Below are positions 1 to 8,698 of a stretch of DNA of 61,850 bases, piece after piece. Every line of letters begins with the position of its first letter. Position 1 is the stretch's first letter. The notes under the pieces were generated by a model, which did not search any database, had not been told where the DNA came from, and saw only the letters and a program-made list of their open reading frames with translations. The position numbers and the translations under genes are program-made. Location: contig NZ_CAKMHQ010000067.1 in assembly GCF_927312905.1 (NCBI RefSeq), positions 1 through 61,850 on the forward strand, given 5' to 3'. Source of the stretch: Candidatus Nitrotoga sp. 1052. Lineage in GTDB: Bacteria > Pseudomonadota > Gammaproteobacteria > Burkholderiales > Gallionellaceae.

Positions 1-31
1 GGATTTTTGGGTGGATTTGGGTTTTTCTACA

Positions 32-96
32 GCCTCAACGTGGAGCTAAGGGGCTGCGCGCTTTTGCGCAGTCCCGCTTGAGCGCAGGGTTAGAGC
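32..96 (-). other. attC recombination site of the first integron cassette
   Basis: On the minus strand an R''-like GCTCTAAC (96-89) is followed by an imperfect hairpin and an R'-like GTTGAGGC (39-32). The two hairpin arms pair as AAG-GGG-CTGCGC against its complement with single unpaired bases on one arm, which is the extrahelical-base pattern of attC sites. R'' is the exact complement of GTTAGAGC at 405-398, the left end of the same cassette, as the cassette rule predicts. R' differs, as it should, because it belongs to the next cassette, which runs off the window at position 1. Both simple sites carry one extra purine relative to GTTRRRY. Confidence 0.85.
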
Positions 97-377
97 TATA
101 GCACCCCATGCTCAATCTCTTGTAGATAAATAAAGTCAGGAGATTTTACGCCAGCTTTTTTCCTGATTTCCACTAACTCCGGGGACTCGAAGAAGCGCCG
201 GGCATTATCAAGCGAAGACCACTCAGAAAAGTGGACGATGTTGTTTGCGTCATTGTCGTAGCGCAGCAATTGGTAACTGATTTCTCCGGCACGTTTCCTA
301 ATGTCCACTGCTTGGTCAAAAACCGCCTTCCATGCCGGATAAGACTCGACTTCATGAATGATTAAAACGTGTGGCAT
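96..377 (-). CDS. cassette-borne small ABM/EthD-like (dimeric alpha-beta barrel) protein
   Basis: This 93-residue protein begins MPHVLIIHEVESYPAWKAVF and resembles small ferredoxin-like alpha/beta barrel proteins of the antibiotic-biosynthesis-monooxygenase or NIPSNAP kind, which are often cassette-borne. No catalytic residue can be assigned from sequence alone. It has the right orientation for an integron cassette (read away from the integrase); its TAG stop (98-96) runs straight into R'' of attC, and its left cassette boundary is only about 20 bp upstream of the start. It would be transcribed from an integron promoter on the integrase side. Family assignment is by overall pattern; the existence of the gene is firm. 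Confidence 0.8.
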   Translation of the reverse strand: MPHVLIIHEVESYPAWKAVFDQAVDIRKRAGEISYQLLRYDNDANNIVHFSEWSSLDNARRFFESPELVEIRKKAGVKSPDFIYLQEIEHGVL

Positions 378-397
378 GTAAACACCTTTGATGAATA

Positions 398-536
398 GCT
401 CTAACGTAAAGTAGACACCCTAAAAAATGCCGATAAAAGCACCTTCGAGGTGTATAATTTAAAAATATCCATGTAATGCGTTGTTTTAATTGGATGTGAA
501 AATTTCGCACACCCTAATTTTTCTGATAAAAACGAC
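398..536 (-). other. attI region and integrase/cassette intergenic segment
   Basis: The segment between the divergent integrase and first cassette contains the simple site GTTAGAGC (minus strand 405-398), which is the crossover point where the cassette joins the integron platform. The rest, up to the integrase start, should hold attI and the cassette promoter Pc. An AT-rich stretch around 455-475 contains TATACA on the minus strand that could be a -10 box, but I see no well-spaced -35. The exact attI limits cannot be read from the sequence. Confidence 0.6.
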
Positions 537-1499
537 ATGGTTACATCCCCCAAGTTGCTTGATCAAGTACGCGATAAGTTGCGAGTAAAGCACTATGCTA
601 TCCGAACTGAGCAAAGCTATGTGGACTGGATTAAACGTTATATTTACTTCCACGGCAAGACCCACCCGAAAGATTTGGGTGCACAGGATGTCGAGGCGTT
701 TCTGACGCATCTTGCCGTCGCGGGCAAGGTCTCTGCTTCAACCCAAAACCAAGCGAAATCGGCGTTGTTATTTTTATACCGCGAGGTGTTAGAAATCAAA
801 TTGCCGTGGCTGGATAACGTCACACAAGCCAAAGCCCCGAAAAAATTACCCATCGTCTTAACGGTGAGCGAGGTGCAGACAGTGTTGTCGCGGTTAAGTG
901 GTTCACATTTGTTGATCGCTTCATTGTTGTATGGTGGCGGGATGCGCTTGATGGAGGCGATGCGGCTGCGGGTGAAGGATGTGGAATTTTCGCGGCATGA
1001 GATTATTGTTCGTGAGGGCAAGGGTTTTAAGGATAGGGTAACGATGCTGCCTGAATCAATTGCGGCAATTTTGCGAGCACATTTGGTTAAGGTTAAATCT
1101 TTGCATGAAGAAGATTTGGCAGCGGGATTGGGCGAGGTATATTTGCCTTTCGCGCTGGACAAAAAATATCCCAATGCGGGACGTGAGTGGGGCTGGCAAT
1201 ATATTTTTCCGTCCAAAAATTTATCGGTTGACCCGCGCTCTGGCAAAACACGCCGTCATCATCTGGATGAGAAGGGTGTTCAGCGTGCGATGAAGCAGGC
1301 GGTGCGCGATGCGGGGTTGGTTAAGCCCGCGACGCCACACACTTTGCGTCATTCGTTCGCCACGCATTTGTTGCAAGCGGGATATGACATTCGTACCGTG
1401 CAGGAGTTGCTCGGCCACTCGGATGTATCCACCACGATGATCTACACCCATGTTCTGAACAAAGGTGGCAAGGGTGTGGTGAGTCCGTTGGATAGGTGA
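537..1499 (+). CDS. intI: integron integrase IntI (tyrosine recombinase)
   Basis: This 320-residue tyrosine recombinase carries an N-terminal SAM-like DNA-binding domain (about 5-85) and a catalytic domain with R137 (GGGMRLMEA), lysine around 165 (GKGFKDR), H268 and R271 (PHTLRHS), H294 (LLGHSD) and the nucleophile Y303. Between about 190 and 222 it has the insertion typical of IntI proteins ([19 protein letters not shown]...W), which separates integron integrases from XerC/D. Length and all catalytic residues are intact, so it looks functional. It is divergent from the cassette array. The chosen ATG gives the family's usual N terminus, although no clear Shine-Dalgarno precedes it. It would catalyse attI x attC and attC x attC recombination. 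Confidence 0.95.
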   Translation: MVTSPKLLDQVRDKLRVKHYAIRTEQSYVDWIKRYIYFHGKTHPKDLGAQDVEAFLTHLAVAGKVSASTQNQAKSALLFLYREVLEIKLPWLDNVTQAKAPKKLPIVLTVSEVQTVLSRLSGSHLLIASLLYGGGMRLMEAMRLRVKDVEFSRHEIIVREGKGFKDRVTMLPESIAAILRAHLVKVKSLHEEDLAAGLGEVYLPFALDKKYPNAGREWGWQYIFPSKNLSVDPRSGKTRRHHLDEKGVQRAMKQAVRDAGLVKPATPHTLRHSFATHLLQAGYDIRTVQELLGHSDVSTTMIYTHVLNKGGKGVVSPLDR

Positions 1500-1564
1500 A
1501 GGGAATTCGCTGCATAAGTGAAGTGCTGATTTATGAAACCGAAAAATGTAAATAGTGAGCAGTC

Positions 1565-2803
1565 ATGAATCGATTTAACAGTATTTTTTTAGGGGTTTCC
1601 CTACTGTTGTTGCAAGCATGCGGGGAAACTCCGCCGCTGGGGGCGAGGCATCAGCCCTCTGGCCTCAACACTCAGTTCAATAGCGGCCAATTGTCGTTTT
1701 CGGATTACGTGGCAGATAGCCGCGCTATGATTAGAAAAGTGCGTTCCGGAAGTAATGTAGCCGAGCTGGAAAAGGTGGTCAATGGCAATGCTCCTTTTGA
1801 GTTGAAGCCGGCAGAGAGTTGCCCAAAAGGACGTGAAAAACCCTATCGACGCGGTGTTCTGCTTACCCATGCCTTGACCGATGCACCTTATTCCATGCAC
1901 TCACTGGCATCCTTTTTTCAGGAAAATTGTTTCCGTGTCATGGCAATACTATTGCCCGGACATGGCACGCAGCCCGGGGACTTGCTTGATGTAACGTGGC
2001 AGGAGTGGGCAAAGGCTGAAGCCTATGGCACCGATAAGCTCGCCGCTGAGGCTGATGAAATCTATCTGGCTGGGTTTTCTACTGGCGGCACACTAAGTGT
2101 TTACCAGGCATTGGGAGACAAGCGAGTACGTGGATTGTTCCTTTTTTCTCCAGCGCTGAAAGTTACTCCCAAGGCTTCCTTGGCCACTGTTCATAAAATT
2201 TATAGTTGGTTGATGCCATCAGCAAAGTGGGTCAGTATCATGCCTGACAAGGCTATTTACAGATATGAATCGTTCCCCAAAAATGCCGCTGCCCAGATAT
2301 ATGCGTTGACCCAGGCAGTACAAGCTCAATTGAATGAGAACGTGATAAATATCCCCATATTTACCGCTGCAAGTCAGGACGATACTACCGTTTATACTTC
2401 GGCCACTTTAGATTTTATGGCCCAAGCGCGCCATGCATCCAATAAATTGGTGCTTTATACTACCGATACCAAAAAAGTTCCGCCAAATATTCCAGTAGGA
2501 AAATTGGAGTTAGTAAACAGCGTTTTTCCTGAACAGAAAATATTAAGTTCTGCACACACGTCGATGACCTTGCCTTTAGATGATGCGTACTATGGAATGA
2601 TGGGAGAGTATTCAAGTTGCATACACTATTACCCAGATGATATTAAACAATATGATGCTTGTAACAAAAATCCAGAACAAGACTTGCAGGGCGAGTTAAC
2701 TGAAGAAAACTTTAAAGCCGGTACGCTACGGCGTTTAATGGTTAACCCGAATTTTGCAACGCTTAAAATTTCCATGAAAAAGTTTATTGATAGTTTGCCA
2801 TGA
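1565..2803 (+). CDS. alpha/beta-hydrolase lipoprotein
   Basis: This 412-residue protein starts with a lipoprotein signal peptide ending in the lipobox LLQAC (Cys19), so it is probably anchored in the outer membrane. The rest is an alpha/beta-hydrolase: the strand-turn LLTHALTDAPYSM near 100, PGHGTQPGD near 131-139, the nucleophile elbow GFSTGG with Ser172, then an acid candidate in AASQDD and a His candidate in SSAHTS. It resembles serine aminopeptidase/monoacylglycerol-lipase-like hydrolases. The substrate is unknown. The ATG follows about 60 bp after the integrase stop on the same strand, but no functional link to the integron is suggested. Confidence 0.8.
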   Translation: MNRFNSIFLGVSLLLLQACGETPPLGARHQPSGLNTQFNSGQLSFSDYVADSRAMIRKVRSGSNVAELEKVVNGNAPFELKPAESCPKGREKPYRRGVLLTHALTDAPYSMHSLASFFQENCFRVMAILLPGHGTQPGDLLDVTWQEWAKAEAYGTDKLAAEADEIYLAGFSTGGTLSVYQALGDKRVRGLFLFSPALKVTPKASLATVHKIYSWLMPSAKWVSIMPDKAIYRYESFPKNAAAQIYALTQAVQAQLNENVINIPIFTAASQDDTTVYTSATLDFMAQARHASNKLVLYTTDTKKVPPNIPVGKLELVNSVFPEQKILSSAHTSMTLPLDDAYYGMMGEYSSCIHYYPDDIKQYDACNKNPEQDLQGELTEENFKAGTLRRLMVNPNFATLKISMKKFIDSLP

Positions 2804-2853
2804 TCATTTGTACCGCTGCCAAGTTTAGCAGCAGGTTTGCGGTAAATTAGCTC

Positions 2854-3810
2854 ATGGTTTCCGAGTTCGAGTTGATCCGTCGTTTCTTCACCCGTGTTAC
2901 GCCCGGCGCGGTGTTGGGCGTGGGCGACGATGCCGCGCTTCTGCACGTTGGGAGTGGTATGGAGCTGGCAGTGTCAACTGACATGCTAGTGAGTGGGACG
3001 CATTTTTTTCCGGATACTGATCCTTTTTTTCTTGGTTACAAGGCGCTTGCAGTAAACCTGTCCGACATGGCGGCGATGGCGGCGCAGCCGCGTTGGGCGA
3101 CTTTGGCTTTGTCACTGCCCGAGGTGGATGAGACGTGGCTGGAAAAGTTCAGCGCGGGGTGGTTTGCGTTGGCAGATGAACATCATGTAGAGCTGATTGG
3201 CGGGGATACCACCCGAGGACCGCTTAATCTGTGCGTCACGATCATGGGTGAAGTGCCGCACGGTGCGGCGTTGCGTCGTTCGGGCGCACAGGTTGGTGAC
3301 GATGTTTGGGTGTCCGGCGTATTGGGCGATGCTGCGCTGGCTTTGGCTCATATGCAAGGGCATGTGCAATTGGCGGCGAAGGATTTTGCGGCCTGTTCTT
3401 CGGCGTTGCACCGACCCATGCCGCGTGTGGCACTTGGGCTGGCACTCCGCGGCGTGGCGCATAGTGCAATCGATATTTCGGATGGACTGCTGGCAGATCT
3501 CGGTCACATCCTGGAATGCTCTAACGTTGGAGCCGAAATTTCATTCGCCGCTCTGCCTATTTCTGGCGCATTGCAAACTTATCTTGAGCAACCACTGGGC
3601 AAGCACTGTGTGCTGGCCGGGGGCGATGATTATGAACTTTGTTTTACCGTATCCGTTGCGCATCGTTCCGAGGTGGAAAAAATTGCCGTCAATCTCGATT
3701 TGTTGCTGACGCGCATTGGCTCTATCACGGCGGAAAAAAAGTGCGCAGTGCATGCTGCGGATGGCAGTGTTGTCAACATTGAGGAATCAGGCTATGACCA
3801 CTTCCGCTGA
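2854..3810 (+). CDS. thiL: thiamine-monophosphate kinase ThiL
   Basis: The 318-residue product phosphorylates thiamine monophosphate to thiamine pyrophosphate in the cytoplasm, the last step of the pathway. Diagnostic stretches are GVGDDAALL near residue 22, STDMLVSGTHF, the NLSDMAAM segment and the later IDISDGL and LAGGDDYEL blocks, in the order expected of the PurM/ThiL fold. Length matches the family. The downstream pgpA start lies inside its last codons, so the two are co-translated. Confidence 0.95.
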   Translation: MVSEFELIRRFFTRVTPGAVLGVGDDAALLHVGSGMELAVSTDMLVSGTHFFPDTDPFFLGYKALAVNLSDMAAMAAQPRWATLALSLPEVDETWLEKFSAGWFALADEHHVELIGGDTTRGPLNLCVTIMGEVPHGAALRRSGAQVGDDVWVSGVLGDAALALAHMQGHVQLAAKDFAACSSALHRPMPRVALGLALRGVAHSAIDISDGLLADLGHILECSNVGAEISFAALPISGALQTYLEQPLGKHCVLAGGDDYELCFTVSVAHRSEVEKIAVNLDLLLTRIGSITAEKKCAVHAADGSVVNIEESGYDHFR

Positions 3811-4297
3811 TTCTCGCGTGCAACCTTCATGGCGCTTTATCTTTAGTCACCCCGCACATTTCCTTTCCTTTGGTTTCGGCAGTGGCCTGTTTCCAAAAGC
3901 ACCCGGCACGGCGGGCACATTGGTCGCTTTTCCGATTTATTGGGTTCTTGCAGAACGCCTAACTGATGCGCTGTTTATCTTGGTGCTGATCGGGGCCTTC
4001 GCTGTGGGTGTGTGGGTGTGCGAGAAGACCGGGAAGACGCTGGGCGTGGCGGACCACGGAGGGATGGTGTGGGATGAGATTGTAGCTTTCCTGCTGGTGC
4101 TGTTTTTTACACCCGAAGGTTTTTTTTGGCAACTGCTGGCGTTTTTGCTGTTCCGATTTTTCGACATCGTCAAGCCACCGCCCATCCGTCATTTTGACCG
4201 GACATGGCACGGTGGTCTCGGCGTGATGTTCGACGATATTCTCGCGGCGGGCTACACCCTACTGGTCTTGGCGCTGGTGAAAAGTGCGTTGCTGTGA
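3794..4297 (+). CDS. pgpA: phosphatidylglycerophosphatase A
   Basis: The product removes phosphate from phosphatidylglycerophosphate to give phosphatidylglycerol at the inner membrane. A longer reading frame exists upstream, but the ATG at 3794 gives the normal family N terminus (167 residues) and overlaps the thiL stop by 17 bp, as is usual for thiL-pgpA pairs. Family blocks seen are GFGSGLFPKAPGT, the WDEIV segment and FRFFDIVKPPPI, followed by GGLGVMFDDILA. Several hydrophobic helices lie between them. Confidence 0.93.
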   Translation: MTTSADSRVQPSWRFIFSHPAHFLSFGFGSGLFPKAPGTAGTLVAFPIYWVLAERLTDALFILVLIGAFAVGVWVCEKTGKTLGVADHGGMVWDEIVAFLLVLFFTPEGFFWQLLAFLLFRFFDIVKPPPIRHFDRTWHGGLGVMFDDILAAGYTLLVLALVKSALL

Positions 4298-4944
4298 AGA
4301 GCATTCTTAAAAATGGATTGGTAGTTGTTCTATTTCTACTCGGTACGCTCAATGCTGCTCACGCTGAAGAATTTTCAGCCAAGGTTATCGTCGTGATAGA
4401 TGGCGATACAGTGCTTATATTGCGCGACAATATGCCGATTAAAGTGAGGCTGGCTGAGATCGATGCGCCGGAAAAAGCGCAGGCGTCCGGTGAAGAGTCC
4501 AAGCAATCGCTGGCCGAGTTGGTACTAAATAAACAGGTGCGTGTGGATAGCCGAGCAATAGATGATTATGGCCGATTGGTAGCACTAATCAAGGTAGATG
4601 AATTGAACGTTAACTACGAACAAGTGCAACGCGGAATGGCGTGGGTGTATTCTCGTTTTAACAAGAGTGAAGCATTGCTGGATTTGCAAAATGGGGCTAA
4701 AAAAGCTAAGCGCGGGTTATGGGCGCAGACCGATCCGATACCGCCGAATAAATGGCGCAAGGACAATACAACGTCTCAGCAACAATATGTTGCGCAGAAT
4801 GCTATCTGTGGTAGTAAGCGATATTGTTCACAAATGAGCTCTTGCGACGAAGCAAATTTTTATCTGTCCCATTGTAATGTTAAATCCTTGGACAGAGATA
4901 ATGATGGCGTGCCGTGCGAAAATTTGTGCGGTGCTAAAAAGTAA
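4294..4944 (+). CDS. secreted staphylococcal-nuclease-like protein with Excalibur domain
   Basis: A GTG at 4294 overlaps the pgpA TGA (GTGA) and gives a 216-residue protein with a clean signal peptide ending near AAHAEE; the longer frame upstream lacks this. The mature part begins with an SNase-like domain (DGDTVLI, VRLAEIDAPE, and DDYGRLVA with the usual Arg and Glu residues). It ends with a cysteine-containing Excalibur calcium-binding motif (DRDNDGVPCENLC). It is probably an exported nuclease. It is translationally coupled to pgpA and converges on lpxH, overlapping its 3' end by 11 bp. Confidence 0.85.
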   Translation: MKSILKNGLVVVLFLLGTLNAAHAEEFSAKVIVVIDGDTVLILRDNMPIKVRLAEIDAPEKAQASGEESKQSLAELVLNKQVRVDSRAIDDYGRLVALIKVDELNVNYEQVQRGMAWVYSRFNKSEALLDLQNGAKKAKRGLWAQTDPIPPNKWRKDNTTSQQQYVAQNAICGSKRYCSQMSSCDEANFYLSHCNVKSLDRDNDGVPCENLCGAKK

Positions 4945-5662
4945 TCGTTTCCCAGCTGCACCCCACGGCATCGCAGCGTAAGGCATTCCCTGTATCGTGC
5001 CAATCTCCTAGTACCCAGCGCTCGCAACTATGGCCATCTACCGTATGCAGGTGGCGCTTTAGCCGATGAGTGTGCCCATGGATCATGCGCGGATAATGAT
5101 ACTGACGTAGCATGCTTGCAACTGCATCCAGATTGACGTCCATGATATTTTCATTCTTGTGTTTTTTTGCATTCTCGCTACGTGCACGCAGTTGCGCAAT
5201 GGCGGCCTTGCGCTGCGCCAGCGGCTGGGCAAGAAAGTTCTGCTGCCATATGGGTTCATGGACTTGTTTACGGAAATCTTGATAAGCAATATCGTCAGTG
5301 CACAGGAGGTCGCCATGGGTGAGCAAGGTTGGCGTGCCATATAGGTCGAGCAGCGTAGGGTCAGTTAGCAGTGTGGCACCGCTCGCTTGTGCGAGTTTTT
5401 GGCCCATTAGCAGATCGCGGTTGCCATGCATCATGCTGATGGCAGTGCCGCTAACGGAAAGTGTGTGCAAAGCATGGGTAATCTGGCGATTAAATGGGTC
5501 GTCGATGTCATCGTCGCCGGCCCAGTATTCGAATAAATCACCAAGTATGTAGAGTGCCTCGGCTCCAGGCGCAATCTGTTGAATGAAGTGCAGAAATACC
5601 TGCATGCTGTGCGGTTGTTCCGCGCAAAGATGCAGGTCAGAAATAATTAAACTGTAGGCCAC
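4934..5662 (-). CDS. lpxH: UDP-2,3-diacylglucosamine hydrolase LpxH
   Basis: The 242-residue metallophosphoesterase cleaves UDP-2,3-diacylglucosamine to lipid X in lipid A synthesis. The metal-ligand motifs are all present and in order: DLHLC near 10, GDLFEYWAGDD near 41-51, GNRD, THGD, and HGHTHR near the C terminus. The length is normal. Lipid A synthesis confirms a Gram-negative outer membrane. In many proteobacteria lpxH lies beside a cyclophilin gene, as here. Confidence 0.93.
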   Translation of the reverse strand: MAYSLIISDLHLCAEQPHSMQVFLHFIQQIAPGAEALYILGDLFEYWAGDDDIDDPFNRQITHALHTLSVSGTAISMMHGNRDLLMGQKLAQASGATLLTDPTLLDLYGTPTLLTHGDLLCTDDIAYQDFRKQVHEPIWQQNFLAQPLAQRKAAIAQLRARSENAKKHKNENIMDVNLDAVASMLRQYHYPRMIHGHTHRLKRHLHTVDGHSCERWVLGDWHDTGNALRCDAVGCSWETITF

Positions 5663-5836
5663 GGAATGGATGGAGCCCTGAAGGACTTAAAGGAAATTTG
5701 TTATAAAGCGTTGGGTCGGCCCATGTTTCGCGTCTTTGGTCATTCAATTGAAACACGACGAAATTTGTTCCCGCCCGGCCATTTGTTTGCATCGATATCC
5801 CAAGTCCGGCAGGCTGGTTAGTCGCCATTCTTTAAG

Positions 5837-6442
5837 TTATTGCACAACTTCCGCTTTGGTGAGGATTACGTCCTCCAGCGGCACGTCCTGGTGCCCCGAT
5901 TTATTGCCCGTCTTGACTTTGCGAATAGCATCCAGCACTTCTGTGCCTGACACCACTTTCCCGAATACGCAATAACCATAGCCCTGGCTATTGGGTGCAG
6001 TGTAGTCGAGAAACATGTTGTCCTTTAAGTTAATGAAAAACTGCGCTGTGGCAGAGTGCGGATCGGAGGTGCGAGCCATGGCGATTGTATACTTATCGTT
6101 CGTCAAGCCATTAGCTGCCTCGTTTCGAATTGTCGCTTTGGTGGGTTTTTCTTTCATGCCGGGCTCGAAGCCGCCGCCTTGGATCATGAAGCCATCGATT
6201 ACGCGATGGAACAGCGTATTATCATAAAATCCGCTGTTCACGTAGTCGAGGAAGTTCTTGACGGTGACAGGCGCTTTTTCAGCATCCAGTTCGATAGTGA
6301 TATTGCCGTGGTTGGTATGCAGTTTGACCATGCTAATTTTTCCTTTTTGTGCTAAATGTTGTTGAGAAATGGGGGCAGCTTGTGCCGAGCACAATAGCAG
6401 GCAACTAAGCAGCAGGGTAGCGAATATTTGTTGAAGTTTCAT
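5837..6442 (-). CDS. peptidyl-prolyl cis-trans isomerase (cyclophilin), exported
   Basis: The ATG at 6442 follows a good ribosome site (GAGGAAA) and gives a 201-residue protein with a signal peptide (hydrophobic core [15 protein letters not shown]). The cyclophilin domain then starts at MVKLHTNHG, with [13 protein letters not shown], the [18 protein letters not shown] block and YCVFGKVV. A second start at that internal Met is also possible, because an AGGA lies about 10 bp upstream of it; one gene might then yield periplasmic and cytoplasmic forms. It sits in tandem with a paralogue upstream on the same strand. Confidence 0.9.
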   Translation of the reverse strand: MKLQQIFATLLLSCLLLCSAQAAPISQQHLAQKGKISMVKLHTNHGNITIELDAEKAPVTVKNFLDYVNSGFYDNTLFHRVIDGFMIQGGGFEPGMKEKPTKATIRNEAANGLTNDKYTIAMARTSDPHSATAQFFINLKDNMFLDYTAPNSQGYGYCVFGKVVSGTEVLDAIRKVKTGNKSGHQDVPLEDVILTKAEVVQ

Positions 6443-6599
6443 TATATAGTTTCCTCGTAAATGATTTGAAGCGGTTGCCGCACTTAACCCTTTATGGGTA
6501 ATTCTCATGCGGTTTAAAGATGGTTGCCTATGATTTTGCTCGCAGTTTAATTCTGTAGGTTTCTATTTTTAAGACCGACAAGCTCCCCGGTACCATTTT

Positions 6600-7130
6600 T
6601 CATGGTTGCACTTCTTCCGCTTTTTTGAGGACGACATCCTCTAATGGGACGTTCTCGAGCCCGTAGCGATTGCCGGTCTTTACCTTGCTGATGGCGTCCA
6701 CAACTTCTGTGCCTCCCACTACCTTGCCAAACACGCAATAGCCATAGCCTTGCTTATCGGGTGCAGTGTAATTTAGGGAATTATTATCCTTCAAGTTAAT
6801 GAAAAATTGAGATGTGGCGGAATGAGGGGCGGATGAGCGCGCCATGGCGATAGTATATTTGTCGTTCTTCAGGCCATTGGCAGCCTCATTTTTTATGGGC
6901 GCATTAGTGGATTTTAGTGCCATTTTTGCAATGCTGCTCATCGAGACTGTTCCCAACGAGTAGTTATAGCCGCCGCCCTGGATTACGAATCCATCGATCA
7001 CGCGATGGAATAAGGTCTTGTAGTAAAAACCACTGTTAACATATTCGAGGAAATTTTTAACAGTGGCGGGCGCTTTTTCGGCATCCAGTTCGAGAGTGAT
7101 TATTCCATAATTGGTATGTAGTTTAACCAT
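6600..7130 (-). CDS. ppiB: peptidyl-prolyl cis-trans isomerase (cyclophilin), cytoplasmic paralogue
   Basis: This 176-residue cyclophilin is a tandem paralogue of the one downstream, sharing MVKLHTN, the [13 protein letters not shown] block, [17 protein letters not shown] and GYCVFGKVV. It carries a short insert after the GGG motif (YNYSLGTVSMSSIAKMALKS), like PpiB proteins that act on larger substrates. The ATG at 7130 has a GGAG 8 bp upstream. A longer frame starting at 7199 is not supported, because the DNA there is the frameshifted relic of a signal peptide. It is therefore predicted to be cytoplasmic. Confidence 0.88.
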   Translation of the reverse strand: MVKLHTNYGIITLELDAEKAPATVKNFLEYVNSGFYYKTLFHRVIDGFVIQGGGYNYSLGTVSMSSIAKMALKSTNAPIKNEAANGLKNDKYTIAMARSSAPHSATSQFFINLKDNNSLNYTAPDKQGYGYCVFGKVVGGTEVVDAISKVKTGNRYGLENVPLEDVVLKKAEEVQP

Positions 7131-7236
7131 GCTAGATTCTCCATTTATTGTTGAAGGTTGGGAAGAGTGCCAGCTGGTGCGGTGCAGCATCGCACGCAAC
7201 TGAGCAGCAGGGCGGGTGATATTTCTGGAGTTTCAT
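7131..7236 (-). pseudogene. decayed signal-peptide segment of the second cyclophilin
   Basis: Read on the minus strand from an ATG at 7236, the DNA aligns base by base with the signal-peptide region of the neighbouring cyclophilin (6442 down to about 6335): both start ATGAAACT, then share CCCTGCTGCT, AGTTGC and the CAGCTG/AAGCTG region. Several small indels shift the frame, which hits a TAG just before the functional ATG at 7130. This shows that the duplicate once encoded an exported enzyme and lost export. Confidence 0.7.
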
Positions 7237-7387
7237 TACGCTATTCCTTATATGCTTAATGATATATAACGGCATAGCGTTTCATTTTCCGGTATGTAGA
7301 GGATATGGAGTGAATATTGATATTAATGCTAGAGCCAAGGTCCAGTGACTGGGAGGCGCCGGCAGTTAGGCTGAGGAACATGTTAAA

Positions 7388-8395
7388 TTATTTTGCGGCA
7401 CGCTCTTCTTGGATTAGCCATTTATTGTTTGATTTTACCAGAAGCATGATTTTGTCGAAGGATGTGTTTAGGTAGTCGGAGCGATAGGACTGATGAAAGG
7501 TAACGGTGGCATGGTTTTCATCCGGGAAGCTGACCTTTTCATTGCTGACATTGATCTCGATATATTTGGGCGTGCTGATACGTGCCTTGCTTGCGGATTC
7601 CCACTGGTCGCGGCTTTCGCCGTTCGGGGTTTTGAAATCTATAGCATAGAAATCTAAATATTTTTTGGTGTTTTGGGACGACCATGCTTCGGCCCATTCA
7701 TGCAATGTCTTTAGCACTTCAGCGCTATTGTTGGCAGCCAGTTTCTTAATAATTGCGGGCTTGGTGGACGAAGCAGATTCGGGCACGGCGGTGACTGCTT
7801 TGGACGGTGCAGGCGTTGTCCCGGGAGCGGCGGCTTGCGGCTTGGCTGCACTAACAATGGCGGCACTGGGTTTATTCTTGGGGAACAGATCATTGATCAG
7901 AGCAAGCTTGGTCTGTGTGGTGGCATTGCTCCGGTCCAATTGCAGCGCGCGCTCATAAGCCTGGCTCGCCATTTTAGCGTAGATATCGCCCAAATTTTCC
8001 TGTGCGGTGGCATAGTTCGGATGGTTGTGGATCGCCATTTCCAGTGCGACCTTGGCCTTGTCGTATTGGCCTAGCCCAGCGTATAGCACGGCGAGGTTGT
8101 TATATGGCTCCGGCAGTTCCGGGTAATCCTCAGTCAGCGATAAGAATATGCTGATAGCGTCATTGGTCTTGTGCTGTGCGGTGAGGATTAGCCCTTTCAA
8201 GAAGCGTGCCTGTGCATCCTTGGGCTTGTTGGTGAGATAGGTGTCGACCCGCTTCAGTGCCTGCGCATGCTGATTCTGCTTGTACAGCTTATTGATATCC
8301 TGGATTTCATCCGCGCCTGCGGTGAGGCTGAAGCACAGTAACAGCGCGCCTCCGTATAGTGCTGCGCGTAGGCCAAAAGGGTTGAAATTGTCCAT
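7388..8395 (-). CDS. TPR protein with NTF2-like C-terminal domain
   Basis: The 335-residue protein has a signal peptide (LLLCFSLTAGA, cleavage near 28), three to four tetratricopeptide repeats (about 32-165), a proline/alanine-rich linker (about 170-215) and a C-terminal NTF2/SnoaL-like domain (about 225-335, containing WAEAWSSQNTKKYLDFY). Such domains sit at the ends of periplasmic cell-wall-associated proteins. The function is not known. It is preceded by a 300-bp divergent promoter region shared with glnS. Confidence 0.75.
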   Translation of the reverse strand: MDNFNPFGLRAALYGGALLLCFSLTAGADEIQDINKLYKQNQHAQALKRVDTYLTNKPKDAQARFLKGLILTAQHKTNDAISIFLSLTEDYPELPEPYNNLAVLYAGLGQYDKAKVALEMAIHNHPNYATAQENLGDIYAKMASQAYERALQLDRSNATTQTKLALINDLFPKNKPSAAIVSAAKPQAAAPGTTPAPSKAVTAVPESASSTKPAIIKKLAANNSAEVLKTLHEWAEAWSSQNTKKYLDFYAIDFKTPNGESRDQWESASKARISTPKYIEINVSNEKVSFPDENHATVTFHQSYRSDYLNTSFDKIMLLVKSNNKWLIQEERAAK

Positions 8396-8698
8396 TATGT
8401 GGTACTTTTCCGAAATGATTTTATGATCGACATGAAAGATTTTGTTCGCTTGGGCGTATAAATAATTACGCCACGTTTTACCAAAATTTCCCTATCAGTC
8501 AATTCTGCGTGATCACCACGCGAAATTTATGAAGCATTCAGAATAAATGGGTACCCAAGGGAACCGGATTCTATCAAATCTGCCCATTTTTTTCACAGCT
8601 TATCGTATCAGCTGACAAGGTCATCCGTGCTTCATCTGTTTGAGTAAGGAGATTTTCGGGTAAAATCATTGCTCTTGCCTTGAAAGAACCGTCTAATA
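8396..8698. promoter_or_regulatory. divergent intergenic region with candidate glnS promoter
   Basis: This 303-bp stretch holds no gene that I can support. A plausible sigma70-type -10 box TAAAAT lies at 8661-8666 with a weak -35 (TTTGAG, 8639-8644) 16 bp upstream, placed to drive glnS. The rest is AT-rich and should hold the promoter of the TPR gene on the other strand. Confidence 0.35.

Noticed and set aside
3112-3507. 131-codon ORF opposite thiL
   Set aside because: It is an antisense shadow of a well-identified gene; the same holds for many long frames in the GC-rich transposase and ccmF regions.
3716-3793. Upstream extension of pgpA
   Set aside because: It lies wholly inside thiL in another frame, and the family N terminus matches ATG 3794.
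4204-4293. Upstream extension of the SNase-like gene
   Set aside because: It overlaps pgpA and would bury the signal peptide; GTG 4294 is coupled to the pgpA stop.
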